64,000 bases of DNA from Epiperipatus broadwayi (taxonomy: Eukaryota; Onychophora; Udeonychophora; Euonychophora; Peripatidae). Made by a program: the position numbers and the translations under genes. The DNA lies in the NCBI GenBank assembly GCA_028023455.1, contig JAQFVV010006354.1, positions 682,001-746,000 of the forward strand. The letters are read 5' to 3'. This document shows positions 23,621 to 37,250 of the stretch, one piece after another (the stretch's first letter is position 1; each line of letters starts with the position of its first letter). The notes beneath the pieces were generated by a model. The model was not told the origin of the DNA and made no database searches. It saw only the letters and a list, made by a program, of their open reading frames with translations.

Positions 23621-25239
23621 GAAAACCAAATGAAGTTTTATAAATGAAGAGATCCAAATGTAGGAATTTTAATAATAAAAATTATATAAAAGTGTATAAA
23701 ATATCTCAAATATTTTAATGTTTAAATAACAGAAACAACAAAAAAATGAAAATACAAAAATAATGCTAAATTAAAAGTACAGCTGAAATTAAATCAAATG
23801 ATTTAGTTGTAAGCAAGTAAAAGAAAAATAATAAATCCATTTTAAAAAAATGTTCATAAAAATAGTTATTATTGAATGACTAAAAATCCAAAAAAGTGTT
23901 TTGTCAGCGGCATTCTAGTAAATGATAAATTAATAGAGATAAAATTAAAATATATTTTAAAAATTTGTTCATTTGTCAACTTTATGTGCTAGAAAGTAAT
24001 TGTAATGAAGTTCAGAGTGGCTTGATAAAGTGATTGAATGATGTAAGTTAAAGATTCTTGGATCAAAATTAATCCAACCATTTAGTGCTTAAACATCTTA
24101 TAATTATTTAGACAACAACCAATCTATTATTTATATATATATTAAAATTGGAAAAAATTATTACCCAAATATTTGTAATGACTTGTAACATAAATAATGA
24201 TAGAGAAGTAAGTCCAAACAAAAAAGAAGATAATATTGCTAAAAATTGTATGTTTAGAATAAAAAATAAGAGATGTAATGGTGAATTTTTTTTTTAGAAA
24301 AAATATGATAATAATTAACATATTTTTTAAAACTCACAAATGGTAGATTTGTTTATGGAAAGCTCCAGATAATAATGTGTATCAATTAGATTACATTTGA
24401 ATTAATAAATATTTAGACTTGATAAGGATTTGAGTCACACTTTTGTCATGGTAAAATTGGGATTATCTGACTTTAAAAGTGCCAATATAGAAAAGTAATA
24501 AGCGATTAATTTATAAGAATGGTAGAGTTATTAGATTAAAAATATGCTTAAAAATAGTATTGCCATTTGATAAGGTAAACTAAAAATGGTGATTTTGTAA
24601 TAAAGAGAATAAGTTATAAAATTTAAATAATAGTATGAACAGTTGATAAGATAAATTCAAATAAAAGATAGAGATTCTACAATAAAAACAAAAAGTTATA
24701 AAACAAGACAAAATTGCTTAAGTTAGCAATGTGTAAGCTTAAGTCATAATATGATAATGAATAAAATGAAAATAAAAAAAAAATAAAAACTTGAAATCTG
24801 AAAAAGATAAAATTGTGTATTAAAAATATAACAAAGACACGAATATATAAAGCTAGGTTGATCAATTGAAATATTATGTAAAAAATTAGAGAGAAAAAAT
24901 AAAAAAGATAGGTTAAATATAATTTTTAGTGCAAATCAGTTTCATGGCAAAAACAGCTTCCAAAAAATAAAATAATGATTGAAGTTATAAAACAAAATAT
25001 GAGTAAATAAAATAAACGCATTAAAAAAAAAATAGAACAGTATATAAAATGATTAATGGATTAAAAATAACGTATTAATCTATATTTGCTGAACATATCA
25101 TGCTGAGAATAAAATAGGTTATGCAATAATAGAGAAGAAATAAATAAATATATTGAAATTATAAAACTAACAATATAGAATTTTAAAAAAAAACCCACTT
25201 AGCAAACAAATCTGATTATATATATATATATAGTAATAG
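23621..25239. other. A-rich sequence, nothing recognised
   Basis: About 1.6 kb of very A-rich, C-poor sequence on the + strand with dense stops. Some strings (AATAAAAATTAT, AGTTATAAAA) recur loosely, suggesting old low-complexity expansion. No gene seen. Confidence 0.5.
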
Positions 25240-26300
25240 AATAAAAATGTGATCCATGAAGGAATGGTCCTGGTTTAATAAGGCCTCTGCGAATTGTGAC
25301 ATCATTTGTAATGGAATAAAAAAAATGCCGTATAGGTTTTAGACAACATTTTATCACTGATACAAAAATAATGAAGAAATAATCGTTATTATTGCCATTA
25401 AAGTAAGAGAGCCATTTGTAACAGTATAAAAAACGAGGATATACTATAATTTTAATGCATCATAGATGTAGAAGACATTTGTGACAAATGAAATATAATA
25501 AAATCATAATAGAGTGATCATGTTTAATTATGCCCTGCCAATTACAGTGTCATTTATAATAGAATAAATATATGCATATACTAAACTCTCTTAAATCCCC
25601 AATCATTTAAGTAGCATTTGTAATAGATCGAAAATGTGCAATGAAATATCAATAATGCCTTTGTAGAATAAAATTTTGTTAATATTGATTTAATCATTAA
25701 ATTAATTAAAATAAAAAAAAAAAAAACTATTTATCTGATGAAAACATTAATTTGTAGAATAAAATCGTGTTAATATTCTTTAAAAAAACAAAAACAAAAC
25801 TCTAATATAACTTGAATAAAATATAGTTCAGTCATTAATCACTCTACACAACAGAATAAAAATCATTCATGAAGTTGGACATCATTTATACCTGAAAAAA
25901 ATGTAATTCAAATAAAAATAATATTATTTTTATAATACCCTATGAATAATAATCTCATTCATAATAGAATGAATACAATATACTAAATTAAATCAATACC
26001 AATCAATAAATAATTATCCACTCTTTAATATAATCCTTACCTAATCAGCTATCTGACTGTCAACTAAAACAAAATAGTGATGGCAATAATTATTAAAACA
26101 TCATGGATTCAAATAGGATTTAGAATAAATAGAAAACAAATAAGATCAACACTTCAGATAATGTAAATATAATCCTAAAACTATGAATTAAACTAAAACA
26201 GTTAGATCAAATATCATTGACTCAAAACAATAATATATGTTTAAGATATATTTCATTTATAATCGAATGAAAATAATAATAAATCATTAAACAACTAAAT
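25240..26300 (+). repeat. Decayed tandem array around a CATTTGTAATAGAATAAA motif
   Basis: Variants of CATTTGTAATAGAATAAAA occur at about 25303, 25412, 25469, 25551, 25614, 25662, 25752, 25967 and 26259, with spacing from about 50 to a few hundred bases. This looks like a heavily diverged satellite-like array or a string of related short repeats. Boundaries are approximate and some matches may be chance in A-rich DNA. Confidence 0.4.
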
Positions 26301-27241
26301 TTTAATATACCTAATTAATCAAACATTGCTTATAAAAATACAAACTTATACTAAAATGTAAAGATATTTATATCTAAATAAAATAATTGCTGAAATATTA
26401 AGATAGCAGCTTTAGTATGTCTTATAAATTTACAATGTTCATAATATCTAAATTATGCATGTTATATTTTTATATTAATTTACTATTACTAATCAGACTA
26501 TTTATAACAAGATAAAAGACAATAAAATGACAATATATTATAATAATATATTACTCAGCCATGCTATATTCCTATATTGACTTTACTCTTGCTAATTAAA
26601 CTAGTTCTAATAAAATAAAATAATAAGAATGTAATGTCAATGTACCTTTTAGATAATTTTGAATATGTAATATCCAATCATATCAGTATATAAAAGAAAC
26701 AACAGATTTCTACTGGATATTTACTTAAGTACAATTAACTAATCATAACAATTTGTTTAAAATTTTCTATAATTAAATTATTAAAACTCTATATCATAAT
26801 ATAATTAAAACTTATAAAAATTATTAACATTAATTAAAATCAAGTATGAATATTAAAATTTAATAATTAATTGGAACGATGATCCATCTCGATTAAATTA
26901 AAATATAATTATAGCAAATCATTCTGACTTTTGACAGAATAAAATATATTACTAGCAGCTTTATAATTGAATAAGATTAAGATCTTAATAATTAACCATG
27001 AACTTTCAACCATAATAATTTAGATAAAACAAGCAAATATTTAATTATGATTATCATATAAAGTTATTTTTAGTCAGATAATATATATATAATTCAATAC
27101 TTAATAATCCCAGGATTTCATTTCTGGGTCATATAGCATAACTCTTTCAAATAAATTTTATGATATAAACAGTTTACCTTGTCTTTTCCTCAAATGTTAT
27201 TAAACAATATTTATTTTATATAAAGTGCAGATAGTTAGTTG
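26301..27241. other. AT-rich sequence, nothing recognised
   Basis: About 940 bases of AT-rich, G-poor sequence preceding a foldback element. No coding or repeat signal beyond low complexity. Confidence 0.5.
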
Positions 27242-27473
27242 AAATTAAATTGAAAGGCTGCAAATGCTTTGCACTTATTATAATACTCATATGACAACCA
27301 ACCAGATGTTATGATGGCTGTCTGCATAATGATCAAACCATAAACACAAAAAAAATTTTCTGTCTTGTGTTTACGGTTTGATCATTATTCAGACAGTCAT
27401 CATAACATCTGATTGGCTGTAGTATAAGTATTATAATAAACGCAAAAGGATTGCAGCCTTTCAATTTAATTTT
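27242..27473. repeat. 232-bp foldback (long inverted repeat) element
   Basis: Left arm 27242-27349 and right arm 27365-27473 are reverse complements over about 108 bases with a modest number of mismatches. They are joined by a loop of about 15 bases of A and T with TTTTCTGTC. Matching landmarks include AAATTAAATTGAAAGGCTGCA and CAGATGTTATGATG. The near-absence of internal sequence is typical of a MITE or foldback transposon. An 11-base string AAATGTTATTA occurs at 27192 and 27474, but the left one lies about 40 bases outside the arm, so a target duplication is not established. Confidence 0.8.
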
Positions 27474-27783
27474 AAATGTTATTACTGAATTAATTCATAT
27501 TGCATTATTGAACAATAATCTGAAAAGTTTAGTTGATTTAATTTAAATTTAAGTTCATTAATCAATAAGTATAAATTATATAATAAAAAAATATAATAAA
27601 TAAATCATAAACAATTGATATATATACACACACACACCTTAACTTTAATTTCATATTTACATGTGTTTACCTATTAATTTCGATTATTTAATAATAAATA
27701 CTAAACATATATGTATATGTATTACAAATATGTTGCAGGACATTCCTACTTTCTAAAATCTAAGAGAGTTTGAAATATACCTT

Positions 27784-27878
<95 letters not shown>

Positions 27879-27979
27879 GCTGCAATGACAAGAATGTATG
27901 GAGTGGGCATTAGGAATTTGCTCTGCTCAGTTCCTTTAAGGCCTCCTAGAGGAATCAAAGGGTCTCCTTTCACTAACAT
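27474..27979. other. AT-rich sequence with long (AT)n tract
   Basis: Contains an (AT)n run of about 88 bases at 27786-27873 and a short (CA)n near 27628. The sequence just after the run (27880-27979) is less AT-rich and may belong to the 5' region of the RTE element. No gene seen. Confidence 0.6.
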
Positions 27980-30900
27980 GCATTAGCCAGCATGGTGAGT
28001 TTATTGGCTTTTTACCTTTGAGTTTAAGATCAAGAAACACCATGGTCTTTTATCTCAGTTTCCTGATAAAGCAGAATAAATGTTTGTGTAAATGATAAAT
28101 ATTTTTCCAATATATACAATTATGACTGACAAAAATAAATCATAGCCTTTATTTCCAGGAAGCTATAAAGTTACCAAACAAGGCAGGCATTGGTGCTGAA
28201 GGTGGAGGGTGCCAAGAATCCTCTGATTGTGGACCCAGACTACCATTTGATGACAACTTTTTATTTAGGCACTTACAACTGCAGATCACTTTCAAGTGAA
28301 GGAAGATTGCGAGAATTAGAAGAAAAACTGTCTTATATTAAATGGAACATTATTGGACTTTGTGAAGTTAGAAAAAAAGATGAAGAGACAATTGATTTAA
28401 AAAGTGGACATGTACTCTATTATAAAGGTACAAATATTGAAAATACAAGTGGAGCAGGATTTATTATAAATAAAAAGTGGAAAAACAACATTGTGGTGAT
28501 TGATGGTGTATCGAACAGAATGACAAGATTAATTATACAACTTAATAGCAAATACCAAATGCAGATAATTCAGATTTATGCCCCAACAAGTTCTCATAAT
28601 GATTAAGTAGTAGAAGATTTTTATATGGATGTACAAAAGGCTTTTTATCAGAGTAAACAACATTTTAAAATTGTTATGGGAGACTTTAATGCTAGAATTG
28701 GTAAACAAATGAAGTTAAAAGTGCTGTAGGTAATTTTGGTTATGGTAATAGAAATGAGAGAGGACATAGACTTGTAGAGTTTGCAGAAAAAGAAAAACTT
28801 GAATTCTTTTTTTGAGAAAATTGTTAAAAGGAAGTGGACATGGAAGCATCCAAATGAAGGTACAGCAGAATTGGATTATATTTTGACTAACCGAAAATAT
28901 ATATTTTAAGATTGTAATGTTCTTAATAAATTTAACACATGAAGTGATCATCGATTAGTAAGATGTAAGATAGGTGTTAATGCAAAACTAGAGAGACAAA
29001 AATTACTAAGAAAAACAATATTTACAGTTGATATTCCTAATCTTCAGAAACATTCTAATGAATTTAAATTAGAACTTACAAATTGGCTTCAAGTATTAGT
29101 AGATTTTGAACATGATTCAGATTTGAATGAAATTAATATGAAAATAACTGATACATTTTTAAAACAAAGTTAGCTGGTAGAAAAAAGCAGCAATTGACCA
29201 ATAAAATTTCTACTGAGACTAGAGAATTTATGAAAAAAAAAGGAATATGAAGATATACAAAAATAATGCGTTAAAAAGGATTGAATATCTCAAATTTTAT
29301 AAAATGGTTCAGAAAAGAGTTGAATATGATATAAGAAAGTATAGCTGTGAACTAGCAAGGAAAGCTGTAGAAGGGAATAAAAGTCTCAAGAGTGTAAAAC
29401 AACATTTTGGTATTGGTAGGAAATTTATATCTGCAATAAGAAAAAAAAAGATGGAATTATTACTAAAAAGAGAGATGACACCATGAAATGGATAGAAGAC
29501 TTTTATCAAAAATTATATCGTAATAAAGAACAAATACCTCCTACATCTATGACATCTTCCAAATTGCCCAAAATTTTAAATGAAGAAGGGAGACATGCAA
29601 TTAAATGTATAAAGAAAGGAAAGCCTCCAGGTAATGATGAAAATATAATTGATATATTAAAAGAAGCAGGTGCAAAAATAGAATTTTTTTTTAACAAAGT
29701 TATATATCAAATGTTTAAATAATAAAGATGTACCAGATGATTGGAAGAATGCAGTATTAATATTAATATTTAAAAAGGGTGGCAAACAAGATATTAGAAA
29801 TTACAGATCTATCAGCCTTTTATCAGTTTTATACAAAATTTTTACCAAGATAATTACCACTCATCTACAGAGGACATTGGGTTTCCACCAACCAAGAGAA
29901 TAAGCTGGATTTAAAAGTGGTTTTAGTACAGTAGATCATATCCAGGTATTGAGAGAAGTTATAGAAAGGACAAATGAATATGAGTTGCCATTAGGCATTT
30001 GATTCAGTGATTAAAGCATTGGGTCATCAAGGTATAGATCCAGGATATTGTCATATTTTAAAAAAATATTTATAAAAATGCAACATCAACAATTAGATTA
30101 CAAAATAATATTGGAAAAGTAAACATTGAAAAGGGTGTAAGACAGGGTGATTCTATATCTCCAAAACTTTTTACAGCAGTGCTGCAAGAAGTATTTCGTG
30201 GATTAAATTGGAAAACTAAAGGAGTGAAAATAAATGGAGATTATTTAAGTCATTTAGATTTTGCAGATAATGTAGTTGTTTTTGAAAATAATGCTTTAGA
30301 TCTGCAGGAAATGTTGCAGGAGTTATCAGATGAAAGTAAGAAAGTAGGACTAAAGATAAATGTTAAAAAGTCTTAAGTAATGTTTAATGGATTTGTCAAA
30401 ATATGAAAATAAAGATTGTTTGTGATGAGTTAGAAGAAGTTAACAGTTTCAAATACCTTTGTCAGATTATTAATACAGATAGAAACATAATAGATGAAAT
30501 TAATCATAGAATTCAACTTGGTTGGAGTGCTTTTGGTAGAAATATCTTGATACTAAAAGGAAATATGCCTGTGTTTGAAAAGGAAGGTTTTTAATAAATG
30601 TGTTTTACCAGTTCTTACTTATGGATCTGAGACTTGGAAACTTAATAGAAGAGCAATACAGATATTTCAGACCACTCAAGGAAGTATGTAAAGATACATG
30701 TTGGGAGTAACAAGAAGAGATCAAAAACACAATATATGGGTAAGAGAAGAAACAGGTGTTACTGACCTCATTGAAAAAAATTAAAAGACTAAAGTGGAGT
30801 TGGGCTGAACATATTGCTAGAAGAGATGATAATAGATGGATAATTGAAATCTTAAACTGGATTCCAAGGGATTGTAAAAGATCCAGAAAGAGACCACATG

Positions 30901-31022
30901 TGAGATGAATGGATGAAATAAGAAAGTGAGCAGGGGTGATGTGGAGAAGAGAAGCTAATGATTGGAGAAGATGGCCTTCATCCTGCAGTGGATTGGTAAT
31001 GGTTGATGATGATATATATATA
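27980..31022 (+). mobile_element. RTE-type (BovB-like) LINE, copy 1
   Basis: A roughly 3-kb non-LTR retrotransposon with endonuclease then RT, ending in a TGATGATGAT repeat followed by (TA)n, as is usual for the RTE/BovB group. The non-coding 5' part (27980-28249) is also alignable to the region before RTE copy 2 (59860-60100), so it is part of the element. Multiple stops and frameshifts make this copy inactive, but the protein resemblance is still clear, so it is younger than copy 2. Confidence 0.9.
28250..30995 (+). pseudogene. RTE endonuclease-reverse transcriptase ORF (copy 1)
   Basis: ATG 28250 is the first in-frame Met; the same frame is open from 28190. Endonuclease motifs: LGTYNCRSL, KWNIIGLCEVRKK, MGDFNARIG (28676), KWTWKHPNEGTAELDYIL, SDHRLVR. 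RT motifs: VPDDWKNAV, NYRSISLLSVLYKIF, GVRQGDSISPKLF (about 30137) and LDFADNVVVF (about 30257). In motif C the usual Asp-Asp pair is Asp-Asn, and motif A is shortened to GIxFDSV with the first Asp part missing near 29995. Stops at 28604 and frameshifts at about 28705, 29165, 29245, 29480, 29720 and others break the frame. The C-terminal RTE region runs to about 30995. These proteins nick DNA and prime reverse transcription. Endonucleases of this kind are often annotated in animals as craniofacial development protein 2-like. Confidence 0.88.
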
Positions 31023-34000
31023 TATCTATGAATATAGTGTATCAGGTCTGAATAAGAAGATAGATATTATCAAACTGGGTTTAAATACCATTTATAATTA
31101 TAAAAATAACTTTCTTAGTAATAATTTTTGGAATCTAAATTAGGAATGGAGTGACCCTTCAAGCAGAAAAGTAAATTACCATTGGTAGATGAACAATAAA
31201 CAGTAACTTTAACCAGATTGAAGTTATACAAAGCATGACCTACAATCCTATTTCCAGGCTATAACACTTGTCAACTGCTGGATTCAAATCCCTGCCATCC
31301 AATGCATTTTATTTACATTGAGGATCAACAACAAAAAAACAGCTAAACATAGGTTATATAGTCAGCATGCTTTGGATGACAGATACACCATCCAGTATTT
31401 GAAATAACCCACTACTAACTCATACTCAGTTGTAAAGGGGCATCTTTGACATGTTTACACAATGAATATAATTATTTAAAAACCAATATACTTGTAATGC
31501 AGTTACAAAAGAGAGAGAGAATTGACCAAGTAACACTAAAGCAAAACAATATTTATATTATACACACTTATAAGTATAACATAATATAATAAAGTACAAG
31601 AAATATTAAATATTACTTTAGGCTATAGTTATGATAGTCCATTAACATTCATTCATTAAGCATATATATATATATATATATTTATAATGGAGAAAAAAAG
31701 TATATTTATTCATGTTTTATACTAGTACATGCCACCTTCATTATTCAGTATTCTATTTGTTTCCTTTACTTCTTGACTCCTAATTGGTTGGTCTTTTGAT
31801 TTCCATTGGTGGGTTGTTGTTTCTTTTCCATTCTTCAAGATGAAAATGGGAGAGAGAGAGAGATTATTGGCAGCTCACATAGCACAGGTCAGGCATTGGT
31901 TCTAGGTTGAGAACATCTGATGTACTAAGAAATCAGGCTCAAAAGCTAGCCAAACACTCCTACTGTTTTTTAGCACTTCATATTGATAAGTCAGTATTCA
32001 GTGATAAATGGGTCAAGGAATGAGGGTATTGGAAACATGGACAATTTTTCCAATGACCCTTTTCTGATCATCTTCTTTTTTTTATTTTCAATAGTAATCT
32101 TATCATGGGAGAGCATTTATAGTAATATTACTTAGGCTCTGATATTACATATTAGTCTGACTGCTTCTGTTTCTTTTTCTGCTTTTTTAAAATTAATTTC
32201 TCTTCTCTTTTTTATATTTCTTCCTCCCATTGTTTTATTTTTATCATGAGTGAGATCAAGTTTAATTAATTCTTACATTTTGAGCTATCTAAACTCATTT
32301 CAAGATTAATCTAACTATATCATTATTTGATAAAATAGTTTGTGTGGCGTTAATTAATTCGATTGTTAGTTCTAATTTTTCTTCTATCAACCAATTATCT
32401 TTTATTACTTACATTTAAAAGCTTTTCTTTACAAATTAACTTTTGTTTTGATTTTTACATTTATTTATTTTTATACATTTTATTATTTATGAAGGAAGGT
32501 GATGAGTTTTAAATCTTGTTTCTTTTATTTTAGACTTCCCCCCTACCTGCTCTTTAATACTAAAACTTTTTTTTTTATTTTAAAAGAAAAAAAAAAATAA
32601 TACAACACTTATTTTTGGCAAGTTTGCATTTCTTATAAAAAAAAAAAACAACTCTTTAAAAACATATATTTTCTTTCTATTTTACTATTCTCATTATTTT
32701 TTAAAAATAAATTTGATCATTAATTTTTAAATGATAACACATGTAACAGAATATAAGTATGGCTGACACATATATATTTCTCTCACATTACAGTATATAT
32801 ATATATACAACAAATAAATCTAATTCTTTGTTGGCAAAAATTTAAGAAAACAAAATAAAGTTGATACTTATTGTGATAAAATTTTTTAAACTTTCAATAT
32901 GAATGATATTATCTAAGTTAAATTTTAAAATCAATAAATAAAAAAAATATGAATTTAAATCTAGAAAAACATAGCTCTCACATATTTTATCATGTAAATA
33001 GATTACTAATTAACTTAAAACTACATATATTACTTATCAACAAATTTACGTTTTAAATAAAAATAAACACACACACACATATATATATATTCTAACCTCC
33101 CCCACCGCTCGTCCTCTCCAAACATAATTATATATACTGATTAAATTCCGGGTTCTAGCTCAGTTAACAAATAAATAAATGAAATATTCAGCATTAATTT
33201 AAAAATGATTACTAGCTCTAATTTTTAAAATACAAATACAGTTCAATTTTTAAAATGAATTAACAAATATTTACTATTTTCATGAGACATGGAGTGACGA
33301 TACGGGGAACGAGATAGACTACATTGAGATATTATCCACACGATACTATCCCAATGGCATAAGAACACTATTCCCCCTTTTACTATACCAAATAACTAAT
33401 TAATAGTATTCTTACGACTTTCTAAGCTCTATTCACTACGATTAAAATAATAATCATGTCTTAATATTCTTTGTAATAATAATCTAGCTCAATTAATTAA
33501 AATAAAATAAAATAAATAAAATCTCAGGTTCATAAATTGTATTCTAACTGATTTAAAATTACGGTAGTAAACTATGAAAAGGGAATTTTATGTCATAATT
33601 CACTACGCAGCAATTAACAATAATAAATAATAATAATAACAATAATAGTATAACATAATCTTATTACTTCCTAAATGAAATAAATAAATAAGTACGTGGT
33701 AGTATTTTAATAATCTGACAACAGAATACGTGTGGCAACATTAGCATATAATTTAATGTAATATTGTGGCAACCAACTTATGACCAATAAATAATATAAA
33801 ATTATGATCTTTTAATTTTGACATACCAATAAATTTTCAAAATTATTATAACACTTTTATGTTTACCTTTTTGTGCAAAAACTATATGTCTGTTTCAATT
33901 ATAAGTGTATCGTGATATCATGCATCCATGTGGAGAAATAACAACGAGGACACAAAACTTTAAAATAAATTTACAACAAAGTTTATTAATAACATAAACA

Positions 34001-36449
34001 AATAACAATATTTTACATTATGTACATTGGATATCCTTACTCTCCTAGCAGAAATTAGTTTACTAATTTGTAAAAAAATGAAAATCAAACTTCTATTTAT
34101 TTTTCTAGTTAACTCTTATCTTTTAAATGCTTAAGAAAATACAGTATTATTATTATTGGATTTCTTATTATGGTTAGCTTGTTACAAAATGTATTTCTTA
34201 TATAATTATTATTAACACTTTGTATCCCTACTATTATTAAAATTATATTTTTAATTTTTTAAAATTACATTCGTAGTAAACATTATACAAAACAATAAAA
34301 CTCTAGTTTTATATTGGTTGTATGGAATCCTACTAATTCAAACATTCTTCTACATTCGGTATTAGGTTTGATTGTTCATTATCCGATGTTTATTAACCCT
34401 AATATATTCATTCAAGCCTTACTTCGGATGATAATTACAACTATTAACATACCATGCACAAGTATATGTCTATTATACATTATTGAATTATTTTCTTAAT
34501 AAATATGCAATATTTATTTTCTAAATATTATTTAAAACATTAAAATTTTATTATCACTTTTTTAAAAAAAAACTTTGTTTAGATTTCTCCTTTTAAAATC
34601 TTATATTCATTTCCGAATTAATTTTAAACTGTATTATATGATTCTTTCTCTCTTTATGATATTTTGGACTTTCAATTTTTTAATTACACAATTCTATACA
34701 TTCCAGTAAATAAACTATTCTTACATAACGATAACATATCTTCAATTCTATTTTATTCATTATTTCTTTGACAATATCTTTCTGACGATGCAGATTCACG
34801 AAACAAGGATAGCGAAGATAGATGCATAGAATCAAAATATAACTAGAATATTATTCATCATAAACCTTGACAATAATGGCACAGTGAATTTAAAAGACAC
34901 TATAGAGGAGTGACCTTTATCTGTCTACCAACCTCTATTATAGGAGTGATGCTAAAGCTATTTTTTCAGCTTTATTGTAACATCAAAAAGTTTAAAGATA
35001 TGCAAAAACACTGTCCAAACTACATGTGTTCAGTCATAGGACTTAGTTAACTATACTGAAATCACACAAACTAACTATGATCCAAATACTTTATTTTCCT
35101 ATTTCTTAACAAAAACATCATCTTGGTTTCCTCTCCACTAGTACTACCAAGTCACTATCCGATCTTATTTCTCAAGATTTTTCTATACAGTACATCGACA
35201 AATTCCTATCTGCATTTCTAACAATAATAAAATTCATTTATTTCAAAACTATTCCGCTGTTCTTTAAGAAAATCTTTTACTACTTTTCTCGTATATTTTA
35301 TCATATACAAACTATTTTAAAATATCTAAATACTTTATTACATGAAAGTTCAAAAGAATCACACAATTGTTCTATCGAATTATATTATTAATTATACTTT
35401 AAATAACTTATTGCATGCATATTCAGAATTACTCCTATCTCATATTATGTTTTAAAATGTTGTATAAAATGTGTACTTATAATTTAAACTTTCACACATC
35501 ATTCTTAATCAATAGATGATCTAAAAAAATACATTATGCATTATAAATAAATATCAAGATTACCAAACGATCTTTATCTTCTCGATCGTGTTCCGTAGGC
35601 TTCACCATCCCATTGATTCTTGTAGATATGAGACTTCCATACATACATTTTATTTTTAAAACAATATTTCTATCATTCTATTAAGCTATTATATTTAAAT
35701 TTTTTTTAATATTACTAAAATTATGTTTATATGTTTTCCCTAATCTCACATAACATTTTATATTTTAAAAATAAATTAATAAAATATTTAAATTATATTT
35801 ACGGTACTTCTTCATAAAACTTTCTTGAAAATCGTTCATATTAAAGCTAAAAAAAAAATGTATTTTATTTCTTCTTCAGTTACTTAATGTTCCATTTTAC
35901 AGCAAAACAATTATTGTTCTGTTTAATTAATATTCATAGATGACAATCCTTGGTTTTCATAATCTTGAATATAATTATTAATTCTTGATATCAATTCATC
36001 CTGTAAAGAAAAACATCTCCATATTCTCTTCTAGTATTGTCTGCTAATATTTTCCCGCGCGACTTTTACGATGCATCCTCTGGGTACTTTTATTTAAATA
36101 TTTAATAAAATTTTTCTGTTTCCATGGATCCATTTTCATTAAGTAATTTAATTTTATATTTTTCAAATCAAGCATTTTCTCCAATGAATACTTTACAATA
36201 TTTTTCTAATTCCTCTTAGATAAAGTTTTTCGGTTCCTTTCCATAAAACACATAATAGCACTTTCATATTAGTCTATAACTTTTTTTCTTTCTTTGAAAA
36301 TTCTGGTACTATATTTTTATAATGTTTCTTTTAAAAGATAAACATTCTTTCTTCATTATACTTTTATACAATTTTCTTTATAATAAAACGCATATTAAAT
36401 TTTTCCATAGAGAAGAATAACAAAACAACTTCAAAGTAGCCTTATAAAA
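31023..36449. other. Long AT-rich, G-poor stretch, no gene recognised
   Basis: Over 5 kb with short (TA)n, (GA)n (31852) and (CA)n (33066) tracts. From about 32 kb the + strand has visibly more C than G. A string GGATTCAAATCC near 31281 resembles a tRNA B box, but no A box was found upstream. A minus-strand reading at 36000-35923 preceded by TTTTCTTTACAG could be a 25-codon terminal exon, but this is weak. No protein family was recognised. Confidence 0.45.
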
Positions 36450-37250
36450 TTATGCGTCATAATTTTTTCATGACGGCAAGTAACTTCTCTTTTAAGTTTT
36501 CATATAGCGTCCCAATTATATTTCTTTGAGTGATAATAATAAGTTTCTGGTTGAGCATAAATAAAGCTGTATTAAGGTACTTTCCAAATATTTTTCCCTT
36601 AGCAATATTTTTAGGTATTTTTCCTTGTACTTCCATTTTACTGTACGGTTTTGGTTAAACTTGAATAAAATATCCTGGTAAGATAACTTTTAAAATTAGC
36701 AATCCATATAGAGGCAGTCAAAATATATTATATGTTACAAAAGAACTTTTAAAATAAATACAAAATTTTAAATTTATATCACTTTTCCAGCTACGGTGTT
36801 ATCAGCTACAAAAAATATGTTACTTTCTCTTTCACTTTCACATTACTTCTCCCCCCGCTTCTCTAATTCTTATATTTTGTCTGCTAATTTAGCTCCGTTG
36901 ATTGGTTAATGACTTTTTAGCGCGAACAAATTTACACATTTAGTTTTATAATATACTAGACTGTTAAAAATGAAGAATTGATGACGTCATGTCTTAAATA
37001 TTATTTAGACTAATATTTTTAACTCACTTATAATTTTATCAAAATCATTTAAACTTTTAAAACAATTATTAAAACAATATTTAATATTTTAACTTTTACT
37101 TTAATGATCGATGGCAATTATATTTAGTTTCAAATTCACAAACTTATTATTATTTTAACAAGCGTGTGTGTGAAGGTATATAATATACAGTCACGTGTTT
37201 ACTAACTTTATCAAATGATTTTTTATTTACGTCTCGGTCTATATTACCAA
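36450..37250 (-). promoter_or_regulatory. Weak promoter-like cluster, minus orientation
   Basis: Within about 300 bases there is a perfect CRE palindrome TGACGTCA (36982-36989), an E-box CACGTG (37192-37197), an inverted CCAAT box (ATTGG at 36901) and a TATTATAAAA string on the minus strand near 36945, plus CGCG sites, in a region where CpG is otherwise rare. Downstream on the minus strand a 59-codon ORF starts at 36636 and ends at 36457 (MEVQGKIPKN...). Its product is not recognised. Together these may mark a small host gene or an old element, or be coincidence. Confidence 0.18.

Noticed and set aside
31270-31300. GGATTCAAATCC, a tRNA B-box-like string that could mark a SINE
   Set aside because: No A box at the expected distance and no second copy in the window.
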